DNA of 64,000 bases from Scilla litardierei (lineage: Eukaryota > Streptophyta > Magnoliopsida > Asparagales > Asparagaceae), in the NCBI GenBank assembly GCA_030789695.1, contig CM061133.1, positions 93,037,248 to 93,101,247 of the forward strand, in the 5' to 3' direction. Position numbers and translations under genes: made by a program. A model generated the notes under the pieces. The model saw only the letters and a list, made by a program, of their open reading frames with translations. It had not been told where the DNA came from and made no database searches. Shown here piece by piece: positions 11,775-24,300 of the stretch. The stretch's first letter is position 1, and each line of letters opens with the position of its first letter.

Positions 11775-14624
11775 GTACCCAAGAGAAAGAAGAAGAGCAA
11801 TAAATGCCTTATTAGCTCTAAAGGAAAAGGATGGATTCTTGATAGCGGTTGCTCCAAACACATGACGGGAGATCCCTCATTGCTCTCCGAAGTGATTAGC
11901 ATCAAAGATGGTGCAACAGTCACTTTTGGAGGTAATCAAAAGGGAACCATCATTGGAGTAGGTATCGTTGGTAATCCTTCCAAACCTCTAATTACTAATG
12001 TTTATCTTGTTAGTGGTTTATGTCACAATCTCATTTCCATTAGTTAACTTTGTGCCAAAGGTTACAAGGTTAACTTTGGAGAAGGATTGTGTACTATTGT
12101 TGATTGTGATTCAAATGTTTTATTTTCCGGTATTAGGCATAAAAATATTTATTATTTAAGCTTGCCTAAAACCGTAGAACATTGCTTAGTTACTAATACA
12201 AGTGAACAACTATTATGGCATCGCCGTTTTGGTCATGTTCATTTCAAGCACTTATATAAGTTAGCTAAGCATGATCTAGTCAAAGGTTTTCCTAAGATTG
12301 TTTTTAATAAGAAAAACTTTTGTGATTCATGTCAAAGAGGTAAACTAAGTAAATCTTCATTTAAGCTTAAAGAAGGGATTACTTCTAAGAGGCTCCTAGA
12401 ACTTCTACATCTAGATTTATTTGGGCCAACTAGAACCACTTCTTTAGGTAATGCTCATTATGGACTAGTTGTCGTTGACGATTTTTCTAGATTTACTTGG
12501 GTTTCATTCTTAACTAATAAGAATGAAGCTCATGAAGAGTTTACCAAATTTGCAAAGAAGATTCAAAATCTTTTAGGATCCACCATTATCACTATTCGTA
12601 GTGATCATGGAGGAGAATTTGAGAATGAGTCTTTTACTAAGTTTTGTGATGACTCCGGGATAACTCATAACTTTTCCTTTCCTCGTGCTCCACCATAAAA
12701 TGGTGTTGTAGAAAGAAAGAATAGGACTCTTATTGAGTGTGCTCGCACTATGCTCCATGATAGTCATTTAGGACTACAATTTTGGGTAGAAGCGGTGCAC
12801 ACGGCATGTTATGTGCTCAATAGGATCCTAGTGAGACCCCGAACAAACAAAACTTGTTTTGAGTTGTTTTATGATAAAAACCCTCAAGTGAAATATTTTC
12901 GTGTTTTTGGTTCGAAATGTTTTATAAAGAACACCTTTGGTAATTTAGACAAATTCGAGCCAAGATCCGATGAAGGAATTTTTGTTGGATATTCCACACG
13001 TAGCAAAGCCTACCGGATATACAAAAAAACTTCTTCAACGATTGAGGAATCACTTCACGTATCGTTTTATGAAGATTTTGATTTTCCTCATGTTGATGAT
13101 GATAACGTAGAGATTCTTTGTGACTCTCTTAATAATGTTAAGATTAATGATAATATTGTTGAGACTAACACTTCTAACGAAGTTGTTCCTAGTGATCCAG
13201 GTATACCCAAAGCGTACCCGACCGTTCGCAACCATCCCCATAACCAAATTATTGGAGATATTGGTGTGGGTGTTCGAACGAGATCAAGAATTGAAGAATT
13301 CTCTCATTGCGCATTTGTCTCTACCATTGAGCCAAAGAACATCCAAGAAGCTTGTGAGGATAGCTCTTGGATAGTGGCAATGGAAGAAGAACTAATGCAA
13401 TTTGAGAGAAATGAAGTTTGGGAACTTGTACCTCTTCCAAGTGGTCACCAAGTTATTGGGACCAAATGGATCTTCAAGAACAAGACGGATGAAAACGAGG
13501 TAATCACACGGAACAAAGCAAGGTTAGTAGCTCAAGGCTACCGGCAAGAGGAAGGTATTGATTTCGAAGAATCTTTTGCCCCCGTAGCTAGATTAGAAGC
13601 TATTAGGTTGCTTTTATCTTTCGCATCCCTTAAGAATTTTAAATTATTTCAAATGGATGTTAAAAGTGCATTTTTAAATGGGTTTGTCAATGAAGAAGTT
13701 TATGTTTCTCAACCTCCCGGTTTTATTCATGAAAAATTTCCAAACCATGTTTTCAAACTTAAGAAAGCATTGTATGGATTGAGACAAAGATGAAAGCGGA
13801 AAAGATGAAAGAATGGCACGTTCATACATCAGACAAAGTTCATAGGGGAGCTTATTAAGCGATTCGGGATGGAATCGTCTTCGTGCAAAAGGACTCCCAT
13901 GAGTACTACTACTCATCTACACAAGGATGAAAGCGGAAAAGATGTAGACGTTCGTTTATATCGAGGTATGATCGGTAGCTTACTTTACTTAACCGCTAGT
14001 AGGCCCGATATCATGTTTTCTGTATGTCTTTGTGCTAGATATCAAGCAAGACCTAAGGAGTCACACTTGATTGCGGTTAAACGAATATTTCGTTATCTCA
14101 ATCAATCCCTAGATTATGTGTTACTCTACCCTAAGTCTAGCACATATGAGTTAATCTCATATAGTGATGCCGACTTTGCCGGATGCAAGTCCGATAGGAA
14201 AAGTACTAGTGGCACATGCCATTTCTTAGGAAATTCCTTAGTTTCTTGGTTTTCTAAGAAACAGAATTCGGTGTCATTGTCCACGACTGAAGCGGAATAT
14301 ATTGCCACGGGTCTTACATGTGCTCAAGTTCTTTGGATGAGACACACTCTTAGTGACTATGGTGTCAATTGTGATACTTGCCCTATCATGGTTGATAATC
14401 AAAGTGCTATTTGTCTTTCCAAGAATCTGGTACACCACTCCCTTACCAAACACATAGACGTGAGACACCATTTTATAAATGATCATGTAGCTAAGAAGGA
14501 CATCATCTTAGAGTACATTGAAACCCAACAACAAATTGCCGATATCTTCACTAAATCTCTTAAAGAAGATTCATTTGTGAGGTTGCATGGAGAATTGGGA
14601 ATTATGGGTGAATCTGAAATCTAG
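11775..14624 (+). pseudogene. pol: pol of C1 copy A: protease, integrase, RT (core deleted), RNase H
   Basis: All parts lie in one frame. The protease motif WILDSGCSKHMTGD starts at 11832. Integrase has the HHCC region (12220-12340), then HLDLFGP, RSDHGGEF and VVERKNR, which carry the D-D-E residues. RT starts near 13470 (GTKWIFKNK) and reads to KKALYGLRQ at about 13788. There the sequence jumps to a segment near the end of RT (GTFIHQTKF), so the region that should hold the YVDD box is missing. RNase H follows (YSDADFAGC, STTEAEYIA, VDNQSAI). In-frame TAA stops are at 12045-12047 and 12696-12698, where glutamine would be expected, and a TGA lies at 13791-13793. The protein cannot support its own replication. 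Confidence 0.92.
13784..13944 (+). repeat. Templated filler repeat at the RT deletion breakpoint
   Basis: The 19-mer GATGAAAGCGGAAAAGATG occurs at 13789-13807, exactly at the point where RT sequence is missing, and again at 13926-13944 within normal coding sequence. With flanks the match is 24 bp with one mismatch. The upstream copy looks like filler copied from the downstream site during repair. Confidence 0.75.
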
Positions 14625-14897
14625 AAGCTCAATCTTTCTTGTTATAACTCCTTATTGAGCTCATATCTTGTTGATTGTCTTCATTCATGTGCTTTATTGT
14701 TTTAATAAGCTTAAGAAAGGCAATTATGACTAATTTGATTTCATGAGTTTTTTTTGGTTTGATTGGAGTTATTTGTGTTTCAATGGATTTACTGTTTTCA
14801 TAATGATTTTACGATGTATTTATGATTAGAGTATAGGTCCTAGGGTGAGTGTTCTTATTCTCTGGAATTCTATCTCACTGTGCAATTTTGGACCAGG

Positions 14898-15335
14898 ACA
14901 GACGACTGTCTTTCTTTCGACAGTCGACTGCCCTACTCTATCTCTTCTGTATGAAAATTGGTATCTTTCGCACAGCCGACTGATGATTGTTTTACAGTCG
15001 ACTGTTAATTTAATATGTGACTGTATTTTAGTCATTAGGCGACTGTACTCTCTGTCGAATTTTACAGTGTTCTCTGTTGTTTTTTAGAACTGTATTAATT
15101 CTCGGCCAGCCGACTGTTGAGTATATGTCAGTCGACTGTCCTATGGACAGGCGACTGCATTATACTTTCCAGTCGACTGCCCAACTCTCTGAGCTTTATT
15201 TTTATCACTTCATCCTGTCGACTGAAGTTTGTGCATCAGTCGACTGTCTTATGCTGTGTCGGTTCAAGTGATTTGATCCGAGCCGTCGATTTCCTGATCC
15301 AACGGCTCAGATTCTTTCCCACAATTTTATATTCA
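14898..15335 (+). promoter_or_regulatory. Internal CAGTCGACTG-type cluster before ORF3, candidate second promoter
   Basis: Between the end of pol and ORF3 there are about ten copies of the LTR motif family (CAGACGACTG, CAGTCGACTG, CAGCCGACTG, CAGGCGACTG) from 14898 to 15250. A weak TATA-like TTATATTC lies at 15327-15335, and the ORF3 start codon is at 15597. The flanking sequence is not an LTR copy. Clusters in the same relative place exist in G1 (47128) and G2 (31437). Promoter function is inference. Confidence 0.5.
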
Positions 15336-15596
15336 TATCTACGCGACCACTTCCCCACGTCGACTCTCTCTCCTCCGCTTCGACTGTTCAACTTCCCGCT
15401 CGTTTTCCTCTCCAAAAACGGTCGATCTCGTTTCCAAAACTGTCGAACTGCTCCTATTTGTCGTCGTCGCTCGCATTCTGTCGTTGAAATCGATCTCCTT
15501 CTCTGCGATCGACATTGCTTCCACTTGGTTTGCTCACTCTCACTTGTTCTTCGTCGTTTCTTTTCTTGCTGTAAGTTTTCTACTTCTCTTGTTTTC

Positions 15597-17035
15597 ATGG
15601 CTCCTAAACCAAAAGGAAAAGAGAAGATCGATGCTCCTAAACATTCTAGAGCACCCAAGAAACTCATTGCCAAGAGAAAGAAACCCTATAAAGCCCGAAC
15701 CAAGCATGCCCAGTCACCCGTGCGTTCGTCTTCACCGGGTTACTCTCCTTCTGCTTCTTCTAGCGATGCTCAGCCTTTGATCCATCGTCAGCGCAAGCCT
15801 GCTGATGTTTGCATCAGTGAGCATGTTGCTGAGAACCCTCATGTATCTCCTTCTATGTCCAGACCATCTGAAGAGTCTCCTACCGTACCCCCCTCCGATC
15901 CCCTAGTTCCCGTTTGCCGAAACGACCTTTGTCTGGCAAAGTTCACTCTCTCCTAGGGATCAACCTGCTTAGGAAGCGGTACATTGCTTTCCCTGCCTTC
16001 ACTGCTGAGAGACTCTCTGACATTCTTTCCGCTACTCACATGGCCGACCTTTTTCGCTTCTCTCAGAGCGAGTCCCCTAGAGCCTATCCATTTCTGGTGA
16101 AGCTCTTCTATGCGAACCGCGTTCGCGGTGAGTATTCATCTACTGGCATCCTCGATACTATCGTTCAGGGAACCCACATTCAGATCACTCCCTCTCTCTT
16201 AGGGACTATTCTTAGGATTCCCTCTGTTGGTTCCCTCCCCATTGATATCTACATCTCCGAGATTGACGATCTTGACCAGTCTGTCCTCCGGGATATGTTT
16301 CGAGAGGTACCTTTAGCTCTTGATTCGGGTGTCAGATCATCTATGTTCTCTGCACGAGGTTGGGCTGTTCACCTAGTGGTGAAGTCCAACATCCTGCCGT
16401 GATATGGATCGTCTGACCAGCCGTCTCAGGATATCCTGAAGTGTATGTATGCTATTTTCTCTGGCATGCCCGTGAACTGGGACGGTGTCCTCCTTGATAG
16501 GATGGACAAGGTTGAGTTCACGTCCTCCTCGTCTCACATTCCTTACGGTGGCCTTCTGACTCGTGTCTTCCGTCATTTTGGTGTTGACTTGACTTGTTAC
16601 GAGCCCATGCCCTTTGGTCCTCTTCTCGACGCTTCTGCAAAGTCGAAATCTTCTTCGGCTCTGTAGAATGCCTCGAAGAAGAGGAAGTCTACTTCAGCTA
16701 CATCCTCATCCACTGTGCCTCCAGCTGATTTGCCTTCTTCATCTGCTCCACCGTCTCAGGATACTCTTTTGGCGATGGTCTCTGGTATTTACCGATTGCT
16801 GTCTCTCTCTCTCATCCATCAGGGAATTCCCTTCCCTGAGGATTTGAGACAGTTTCTTCCTCAGCCTAATGTGCCTCCCCAGCCTACTGGTGTCGTTGAG
16901 CCTCCTGCTGTTGCTTCTTCGCAAGATATTGCTGCTGCTGCTTATGTTGCTCCTTCTGACCCTCCTCCAAAGGATACTCCTGCTGCTCCAGAGCCTGCTT
17001 CCTCTCCTGCAGCTCCCGGCGACGCTCACTCTTAG
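15597..17035 (+). pseudogene. ORF3 downstream of pol in C1 copy A (plant retrotransposon extra ORF)
   Basis: The ORF begins at ATG 15597 with a very basic N-terminus (MAPKPKGKEKIDAPKHSR and further K/R runs), then an S/P-rich stretch. A frameshift lies near 15925. In the second frame comes a folded-looking domain, including KRYIAFPAF, AYPFLVKLFYANRV and ITPSLLGTILRIP. I recognise this as the plant retroelement domain often called 'putative plant transposon protein' (Transposase_32 type). After an in-frame TGA (16400-16402) the reading continues to a P/S/A-rich tail with KKRK, broken by a TAG near 16664, and stops at 17035. The position matches the env-like ORF of Sireviruses, but I see no signal peptide or membrane segment. 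Its function is unknown. Confidence 0.68.
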
Positions 17036-17239
17036 ATAGTTGTTTGAGTGATGATCTTTTGATTCAGATGATATATGTTTTTATGTATGTTGGATGATGT
17101 GGTCTGCGACTATTTTATATATATTTTGTGATACATTTTGATGTCGTCATGATGCTGTATTTTTTTTGATCATGATGATCTTGTTTGGATGGCCATGTAG
17201 ATGACCATCCGTTGATGCACTCAGTATATATATATATAT

Positions 17240-18494
17240 ATACTAGTCATTACCCGTGCCCATAGGGCATGGTTTATTTAATGGCTGAGTTTTTCTCCCC
17301 CACAAATTTCAAGTTCCACAAATTTCAAGATTTCCCAAAAAATTTCAAGTTTCCCACCAAATTTAAGTTTTCCCCCAAAATTTAAGTCCCCCCCCCAAAA
17401 TTGTCATTACCACATAGGACAAACTTGCCACGTAGGACAAAGCTTTGTCCTAGTAGGATAAGATTCAAAATCTTCAAAGAACTGGAAAAAAATGGTCGGA
17501 AGGGGTGAGAATAAAAAGTCTGGGTGGGTGTGTGGGGAGGGACCATGGGCAAAAATACAAAAACCGGGGATGTATGTGCAAAATTCCCCACCTCCTCTTT
17601 TATTCCTCAAAAACTCATCTCTTATATTTTCTTTTATCCAATTTCCTTGTTTTATATAATAGATATCCAAATGCCCTTATCCAATTTCTCATGTCAAAAT
17701 TCTCTTATCCAAGTTCTCTTGATAACATCCCTCTTTTATATAATAGAAAAATTTCAAGTTTCCCCCAAATTTAAGTTTCCCCCAAAATTTAAGTCTCCCC
17801 AAAATTGTCATTACCACCTTGGACAAACTTGTCACGTAGGACAAAGCTTTGTCCTAGTAGGATAAGATTCAAAATCTTCAAAGAACTGGAAAAAAATGTT
17901 CGGAAGAGGAGAGAATAAAAAGTGTGGGTGGGTGTGTGGAGAGGGTCCATGGGCAAAAATACAAAAACCGGGGTTGTATGTGCAAAATTCCCCACCTCAT
18001 CTTTTATCCCTCAAAATATCATCTCTTATATTTTCTCTTATCCAATTTCCCTATTATATATAATAGATATCCAAATTCTCTTATCCAATTTCTCATGTCC
18101 AAATTCTCTTATCAATTTCTCTTGATAACATCCCTCTTTTATAATATAGATATCTCTTATCCAATTTCTATTGTCCAATATCTCTTATCCAATTTCTCTT
18201 GATAACATCTCTCTTTTGTAATATAGATATCTCTTATCCAATTTCTCTTGATAACATCACTCTTTTATAATATAGATATTATCCAATTTCTATTGTCCAA
18301 TATCTCTTATTCAATTTCTCTTGATAACATCCCTCTTTTATAATGTAGATATCTCTTGATCACTCTTTTATAATATAGATATTATCCAATTTCTATTGTC
18401 CAATATCTCTTATTCAATTTCTCTTGATAACATCCCTCTTTTATAATATAGATATCTCTTATCCATATTCTCTTGATAACATCCCTATTTTATA

Positions 18495-18495
<1 letters not shown>
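17240..18495 (+). repeat. Tandem repeat block inside C1 copy A (404-bp unit, then short degenerate units)
   Basis: A unit containing the words TTGTCATTACCAC and CAAAGCTTTGTCCTAGTAGG occurs twice with a 404-bp period (anchors at 17401 and 17805). From about 18115 to 18495 shorter units built on TCTTGATAACATCCC and TCTTATCCAATTTCT repeat with variable 40-100 bp spacing. The block starts after ACTAGTCATTACCCGTGCC near 17242. This could be the edge of a Helitron-like or satellite insertion, but I found no diagnostic ends. The open frames within it are repeat artefacts. Confidence 0.7.

Positions 18496-18580
<85 letters not shown>
18496..18580 (+). repeat. (TA)n microsatellite
   Basis: A run of about 42 TA dinucleotides directly follows the tandem block. 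Such tracts are unstable and are likely to vary in length between individuals. Confidence 0.95.
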
Positions 18581-18587
<7 letters not shown>

Positions 18588-18935
18588 CACCCTCTCTTGT
18601 GTCACAATATGCTATATTGTTTATCTTATCTGTGTGATGTTTGATATGTTGTCTCCATGTATGCTTCACTCTCCTTGATGTTCTTTTGAGACAATATATG
18701 AATTTGATATTGGTTAATTCATGCTATCTTTGTTGTGATGAATTTGTGAAAATTATTTTCATTTCGTATATCTAAAATGTTGATATTGGATTTCCATTCC
18801 ATTACTCACATGTGTATATGATGAGATTTCATGAGTTTTGATTCGATATATCTTTATACTCCTTGATTGTTGTTAGTTCGTATTTAGCACTATTATTGTT
18901 GTTGTTATTTGCTCCCACCTTTTGGATAATGCCAT

Positions 18936-19242
18936 AGGGGGAGAGAAATAAACATACAAGATTCATAATGGATGTGCAACGTATGTTCTAAGGCTTGAAT
19001 CTAAGATTTTCATTGCCATAGATTCAGGGGGAGTAAGATTATAATGAATAGGGATTTAATTTCCTAGATTTCTTGATTTGAATTCATTCACATCTCACTT
19101 ATTTGCTTCAATTGTTATGTAGATGCTCTTATATTTGTTGACTAACTTGATTGGCATCTATGTAGGGGGAGTAAGTTTTCATTACGCACAATTATTTATC
19201 TTTTTGTTTTTGTTTGTTTGTCATCATCAAAAAGGGGGAGAA
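18936..19242 (+). other. Four polypurine tracts upstream of the C1 3' LTR
   Basis: The 8-mer AGGGGGAG occurs at 18936, 19026, 19164 and 19233. The last copy lies directly before the LTR start TGTTGAG at 19243 and would prime plus-strand DNA synthesis. Multiplied polypurine tracts are a described Sirevirus feature. The 17036-18935 interval before them holds no gene. Confidence 0.85.
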
Positions 19243-21057
19243 TGTTGAGTATTGGACTTCTCCCTACTTGGTGTTAATGATGAGCAAACATAAATACTTG
19301 TGACTAATCCTCTATTTTGCAGTTAATCCATTGCCTAAGCTTAGTATGAAGATCAACTAGCAATGGATGCCTCATAAACGTCATTGAAGGCAAATGATAT
19401 GAATTGGATGATCGTAGATTGATGATTGAAGCTCCGTAAAGACTTCAAGCTCATACGATGGAAAGAAGAGATTATTCGTCAATGTAATTTTTTATTTATC
19501 TCTTCTAGTATGTAGCTTAGAAGTAGAACTTTGATGGAGCACTCACACACATCTACATTCTGTCATAGGACATCATTAGACCTTTGTCCTTTGATTCCAA
19601 TTCAATTCTATTTTGTTTGTGCTAGGATTGTTTATAGCAGCCGACTGCTTAACAGTTTACAGTCGCCTGTCTCAACAACAATCGACTGTGTTTTGTTCTA
19701 CAGTCGCCTGTTATGCACAGACTATTACAATGTAGTTTTGGGCCTTCTCTGATTATTTCACACAGGCTACTGTTGAATGATTCACAGGCGACTGTCCTTG
19801 TGACAGACGACTGTGTAGTGTACATCTATCACCTGTCTCTCCTTGCCCAAACTCTGTTTGATATGATTTCTACGGCCAGTCGACTTATGCTGTATATACA
19901 GTTGACTGTCTATTAGATCAGTCGACTGTCTATGCTGCAACAATCGCCTGTCTGTAAGTCAATTCTTTGACTCAGCTCTCTGGAAATTTCACCTGACTTT
20001 GACAGTCATCTCTTTAAGGATATACGGTCGCCTGTTCTGATTAACAGTCAACTGTGTTCCTTGCATCAGTCGTCTGTCCTATATCTTGTGAGATTTCCAG
20101 TACTTTATCTAACTTACTCTTATCTCGGCCAGTCGCTTGTCAAAGAATGTACAGTCGCCTATTGGTTTAACAGACGACTGTCTTTGCTTCATCAGTCGAC
20201 TGTCTACGTGGTAAGTTACCGTTATGAATTCTCACCTACCCTTGCTGACTGTGCAACAGTCGACTGGGGATTGGTTAACAGTCGACTGTCGCAAGTTCAG
20301 ATTATATCCGTTGAGATTTTTCTCACGGATTTCGATTGGGTTTTTGCCTAAACTGTTTTGTGGATTTGAGAAATCTATAAATAGAGCTTCTACTATTTCA
20401 TTGGAAGGTTACTCATTCATTGCAAAATCCTTCAAGCTTTCATTTCCAAAGATCAAAGCTCTCAAATCCAAAGCCCTAAGTATTTCCAAATCTTGTTCTC
20501 TTGCTCTCCAACCTAGAACCAAAGATTGATCTTCTAGGCATTTGGTGCAGTCAAGAGAAAGGGCTTTCTCCTCTCTTCCAAGAGAGTTCTTCAACACACA
20601 TCACACTTCTCCTTCAAGTTCTACTTCAAGGCATAAGTGATTGTAAGTGTTGCTTTCATATTTCATAACTTTCGTTATTTGAATTGTGCTCTCTGTTGTG
20701 AGAGTGGTTTTGCTTGCTCCCTGGTTGTAGGAGTCAAGGACATCAATTGTATTCGATTGCACTTGTAGGGTTGCTACAAGTGGGCTATAAGAAAACCTCA
20801 AGTTAGGGTTCTAACTTGAGTATCCAGTGGTATCCGGGTGGTAAGGGCGTAGGATTACCGGGAACAAGTCGGGAGTTGACTTGGGTAATCCGAACCCTTG
20901 AAACATATCTGCGTTTGTGTGTGTTTCTCTTTGGGTCATTTTTCTATTCCGCACTATTTGTTTGATTGCATTTTATTTGGCGTAAATTCCTTTTAAATTT
21001 GCATAAACACTATTCAACCCCCCTTCTAGTGTTTTCCCCATAGACAGGGTCCTTACA
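19243..21057 (+). repeat. 3' LTR of C1 copy A
   Basis: The same length (1815 bp) as the 5' LTR, with the same start and end. It is flanked on the right by the CACCT duplication. Many of the differences from the 5' LTR fall inside the palindrome cluster. Confidence 0.93.
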
Positions 21058-21062
21058 CACCT

Positions 21063-23527
21063 TTCTTAGACACCGATGGAAACCAAAGTTTAGAATCCAA
21101 TTTACTCAATAATATTTTAGTAATTCAAATTTAAAATTTGAGTGTTTTTCCCATCTACTAATTAATCCATTTAATTAGGTTTTGTTGTCTAAACTATATG
21201 AATGCAGCAATCAAAATATATACATTATGTTTATTTAATAATTACTTGGACCACAACAATGACGTTCTTCACTAATAGGTTAGATAAGTAAGAACAGAGT
21301 AGTCACAAGATCCATATGTTTATTGTACACTGTCTAATTATTGCATACAGAAAAATTAAACAACAGTGAAACATAAGATGCTAAACATATTATCACATAA
21401 CAATTAAAGCATGGATTAATATAAATTTACAACTAAAAACAATTCTAAAATTTTTAAAAATTATTTTACCAAATTTATTTTATCTCATAATACTATGCTT
21501 GAATTTATGTCTAACAAATTTTTTTATCTATTAACATGTTAATAATATTGTTTTGAATTTAAAATTGCACTTTCAAATTTAACTAATCACCACAGTAAAA
21601 TTTCATAAATTTAAAATTGCAATGTTTTAAAAATTTTGTCTTTAGCAACTTTTATTAGTTACCAATACAAAATCATGAATTTGTAACCATTGCTATGATA
21701 CCATTGTAGGCATGCATGCTAGGGTTCTAATCAAATTATTAAAGAGACAAAAGCATGAAAATTTCAAAAATTTCTAATCCTAGCAAAAAAACCCAAGAAA
21801 CTCCTACAAAATTCACAAATTAAACACTGTAAATAAGTTTGTACCTTTGCATCGATATACTTCATAATACTTGACATTCCAAAACTTTTCCTATGAAGTC
21901 ATCTAATTTCCATACTAACCAAGTGTGATAGTAGTTTCACCTTACTGACAAAACTCCTCATGATTCATGTACCTTCTAAGAGCTCAAACTTAGTCACAAG
22001 CATTACTTTCGTTTGAAAGAAAGAAAATGAAAATACTTTTTAATTATGACAGAAAATTGTATTTCTAAGCCAATGCTTCAAGAATATTTTTTACTCTTTA
22101 CTCTTGGATGTTTGGACCTATGATCTCTTTATTGTTAGGCTACCATTGCGATGAGGAGAGGGCCCTTCATATAGTTCTAGATACCACGAAATACAATTAT
22201 GGTTAGGAGTTCTAGTTAGAGTCGGACCAAGTTCTAAAGCTTGTAGGAATAAAATAAAGATATTATGATATCCTTTAATCATTTAGAGTTTTACGTATAT
22301 CCAAACTCTACTGATAATAAGTAGGATAAATAAGAAAATACATATAGATCATACAACTCATAGGAGTTTTAGTTTGAACCAACTCCAACCTTTTTGGGTT
22401 TAATCTTAATCCAACAAATTTGGAAACACCCCAATTAAAACTGAATCAAAATCTCTTTGAATCTGGCCCAATTTGGCTCTTATCACGCGCCATAAAAATG
22501 GCGACTGTCTATAGCCAACAGCTGCTACCAACCTCTAGCTGACCGCAGCCAACTACTGCCAACCTCTTGCTGACAGCCAACGGCTGGCCTCTGACCAGTC
22601 AGTCAAATATTTGAAAAGAATGTTTCGTCACCAACAATCTCTAATGCATATGTGATTTTCATCTTTCTTTTAGCATTAAGAATTCATAACTCTTTACAAA
22701 TATCTTGTGCTAATATTTGCAAACCATTATGATGCGCTCTTCACTCCCAAATAAGTCGATAATAACTTCTTATGATTGCTTTTGTATATCTTACAAACAT
22801 CAATTAATTTTCTTCGATTATCATGATGACCCATCATTATTATGATACTATAAAAGCTCGATTTTAATTTTATCATACTCTACGATCATGTCATATATAC
22901 AACAAAGATGCAATTTGCATATAAAGTCCACATGTTTTGAAATCGTCATTATCTAGTTGGTATGCGACTGGACCTTCACTACTCCAAATCTGGCCATGTT
23001 ATTGATAGCTATAGTGTAGTCCAGTCTCTTCATCATAACTATGTCACTGATGTGTCTAAGGCATGAAAATCTGTTAAACCCTAATAATAGTTAATGTTAT
23101 AAGTCATGTTTGCTATGCCAAAATCATGATGGATCAAATTTATTACACTAATATGTTTGTCCATTTTACATTTGCCAAGAGTTTACTATGGATCCATATT
23201 AACATCTAGCAATACTGACCTCCCATACTGGATGGGATGAAACACGTGTTAATCGTCACCCTCCTTTGCATGATTTGAACTATAGCCAATGAGTACAAGC
23301 AATGATCACATTCATCCTTGATCGATAAAGCCCAAAGCATAGTCCTCACATAAGTAAGGTTCTTTAGCCCATCTTAGGTCAAAAGACTAAGCTATACCAA
23401 CAGCTGACAGAGAGCTTCTATTGACATGCAAGTATGTTGCCATATAGGAGTTTCTTAGTGAGTCATTTCATGAACTTGTTCTCCAACAACATTGTCTCAC
23501 GTTGTCTCTATTGTTGTGCAGTGGAGC
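21063..23527. other. AT-rich interval without identifiable genes
   Basis: I see no conserved protein in any frame. The sequence is AT-rich, with runs of A and T and short repeats. A short GC-richer patch at about 22490-22610 repeats CAGC/GCTG words (CAGCCAAC, CAGCTG). The last kilobase may be decayed LTR or leader sequence of the minus-strand element whose PBS-like site is near 23530, but I cannot show this. Confidence 0.45.
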
Positions 23528-23540
23528 CTAGCTCTACCAA

Positions 23541-24300
23541 TGTTGCATAGCAGAAGACGCAGGATCATGGAGACTGAGGACGAAAATTAGCAACGCAAAT
23601 GGAACCACATATATGATTGGTTTAAGGCCGTGGGCGGCCAATGGGGAAAACTGATGAGCTTTATTATGAAAGGAGAGAGCAATACAAATATTCTCTTCGT
23701 CCAACAAAGAAGAAGCACACAAGATCTCTCCAAAAGCTCAAAGTACAATCTCTTAAAACCGACTCTCATAAAATTACTTCTCTATCAAAGGATACAAAAT
23801 GTGCCACACAAAACCCTAACCGAAAACCCCCTATTTATAACCCCAGCTTACAATAGGTGTCATCATTGGCTAAGGACTCCTAATGGATAGGATCACGACA
23901 ATTACAACATCCAATCCAATCTCTGCTCTACGCAATTAATGCCGCCGCAACCTAGTGGGCCAACCGTCGCTTCCTAGTGGGCAGCATCCCGATGGGCTCT
24001 CTTCGACCGATCGACCTTCCTTTTGTGTCGAATGACCCAAGTGCCGAGCCTCACGTATGAGCATTCATCATTCAAACCTTCACACGATCGATTGACCGAA
24101 AACGGACTTTAACTGTACTACGACCGAATTACCCAACTGCTGAGAGTTCGACCCACACACTCGAATTGACGACCGAACGCCCAAATGAGTTGTAGAAGTC
24201 ACATGCGCAACATCCTCCTGTCTGACTTGTAAAGAGTCAGATGGATCGGATCCAAGCACATCCGAGTTATCTCTGTACAAGATAACTCATCTACCATAAA
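23541..24300 (-). repeat. Probable decayed copia LTR, minus strand
   Basis: On the minus strand there is a TATA box (TTATAAATAG, 23831-23840), then a transcribed-looking region typical of copia R-U5. The sequence ends next to GCTCTACCAAT (about 23530), which resembles a decayed tRNA-Met PBS. To the right of the TATA box are several CGATCG-containing words (near 24000-24090). The upstream LTR end is not recognisable, and no target duplication was found. The remaining sequence to 25117 shows no gene, though parts may be LTR of the element hosting G2. Confidence 0.4.

Larger units (their letters stand above)
7542..21057 (+). mobile_element. Sirevirus-like Ty1/copia element (family C1, copy A), complete, 13.5 kb
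   Basis: Two 1815-bp LTRs (7542-9356 and 19243-21057) bound the element. CACCT is duplicated on both sides (7537-7541 and 21058-21062). Internal order is PBS for initiator tRNA-Met, gag with a long coiled-coil tail, protease, integrase, RT, RNase H, a third ORF, a tandem-repeat/AT block and four polypurine tracts. The large Gag, extra 3' ORF and repeated polypurine tracts are Sirevirus traits. The pol reading frame is broken, and RT has lost its catalytic region, so this copy is dead. By eye the LTRs differ at roughly 3% of positions. Confidence 0.92.

Noticed and set aside
17240..18580. A definite Helitron
   Set aside because: The start resembles some Helitron-associated repeats, but I found no 5' TC end, 3' hairpin with CTRR, or Rep/helicase.
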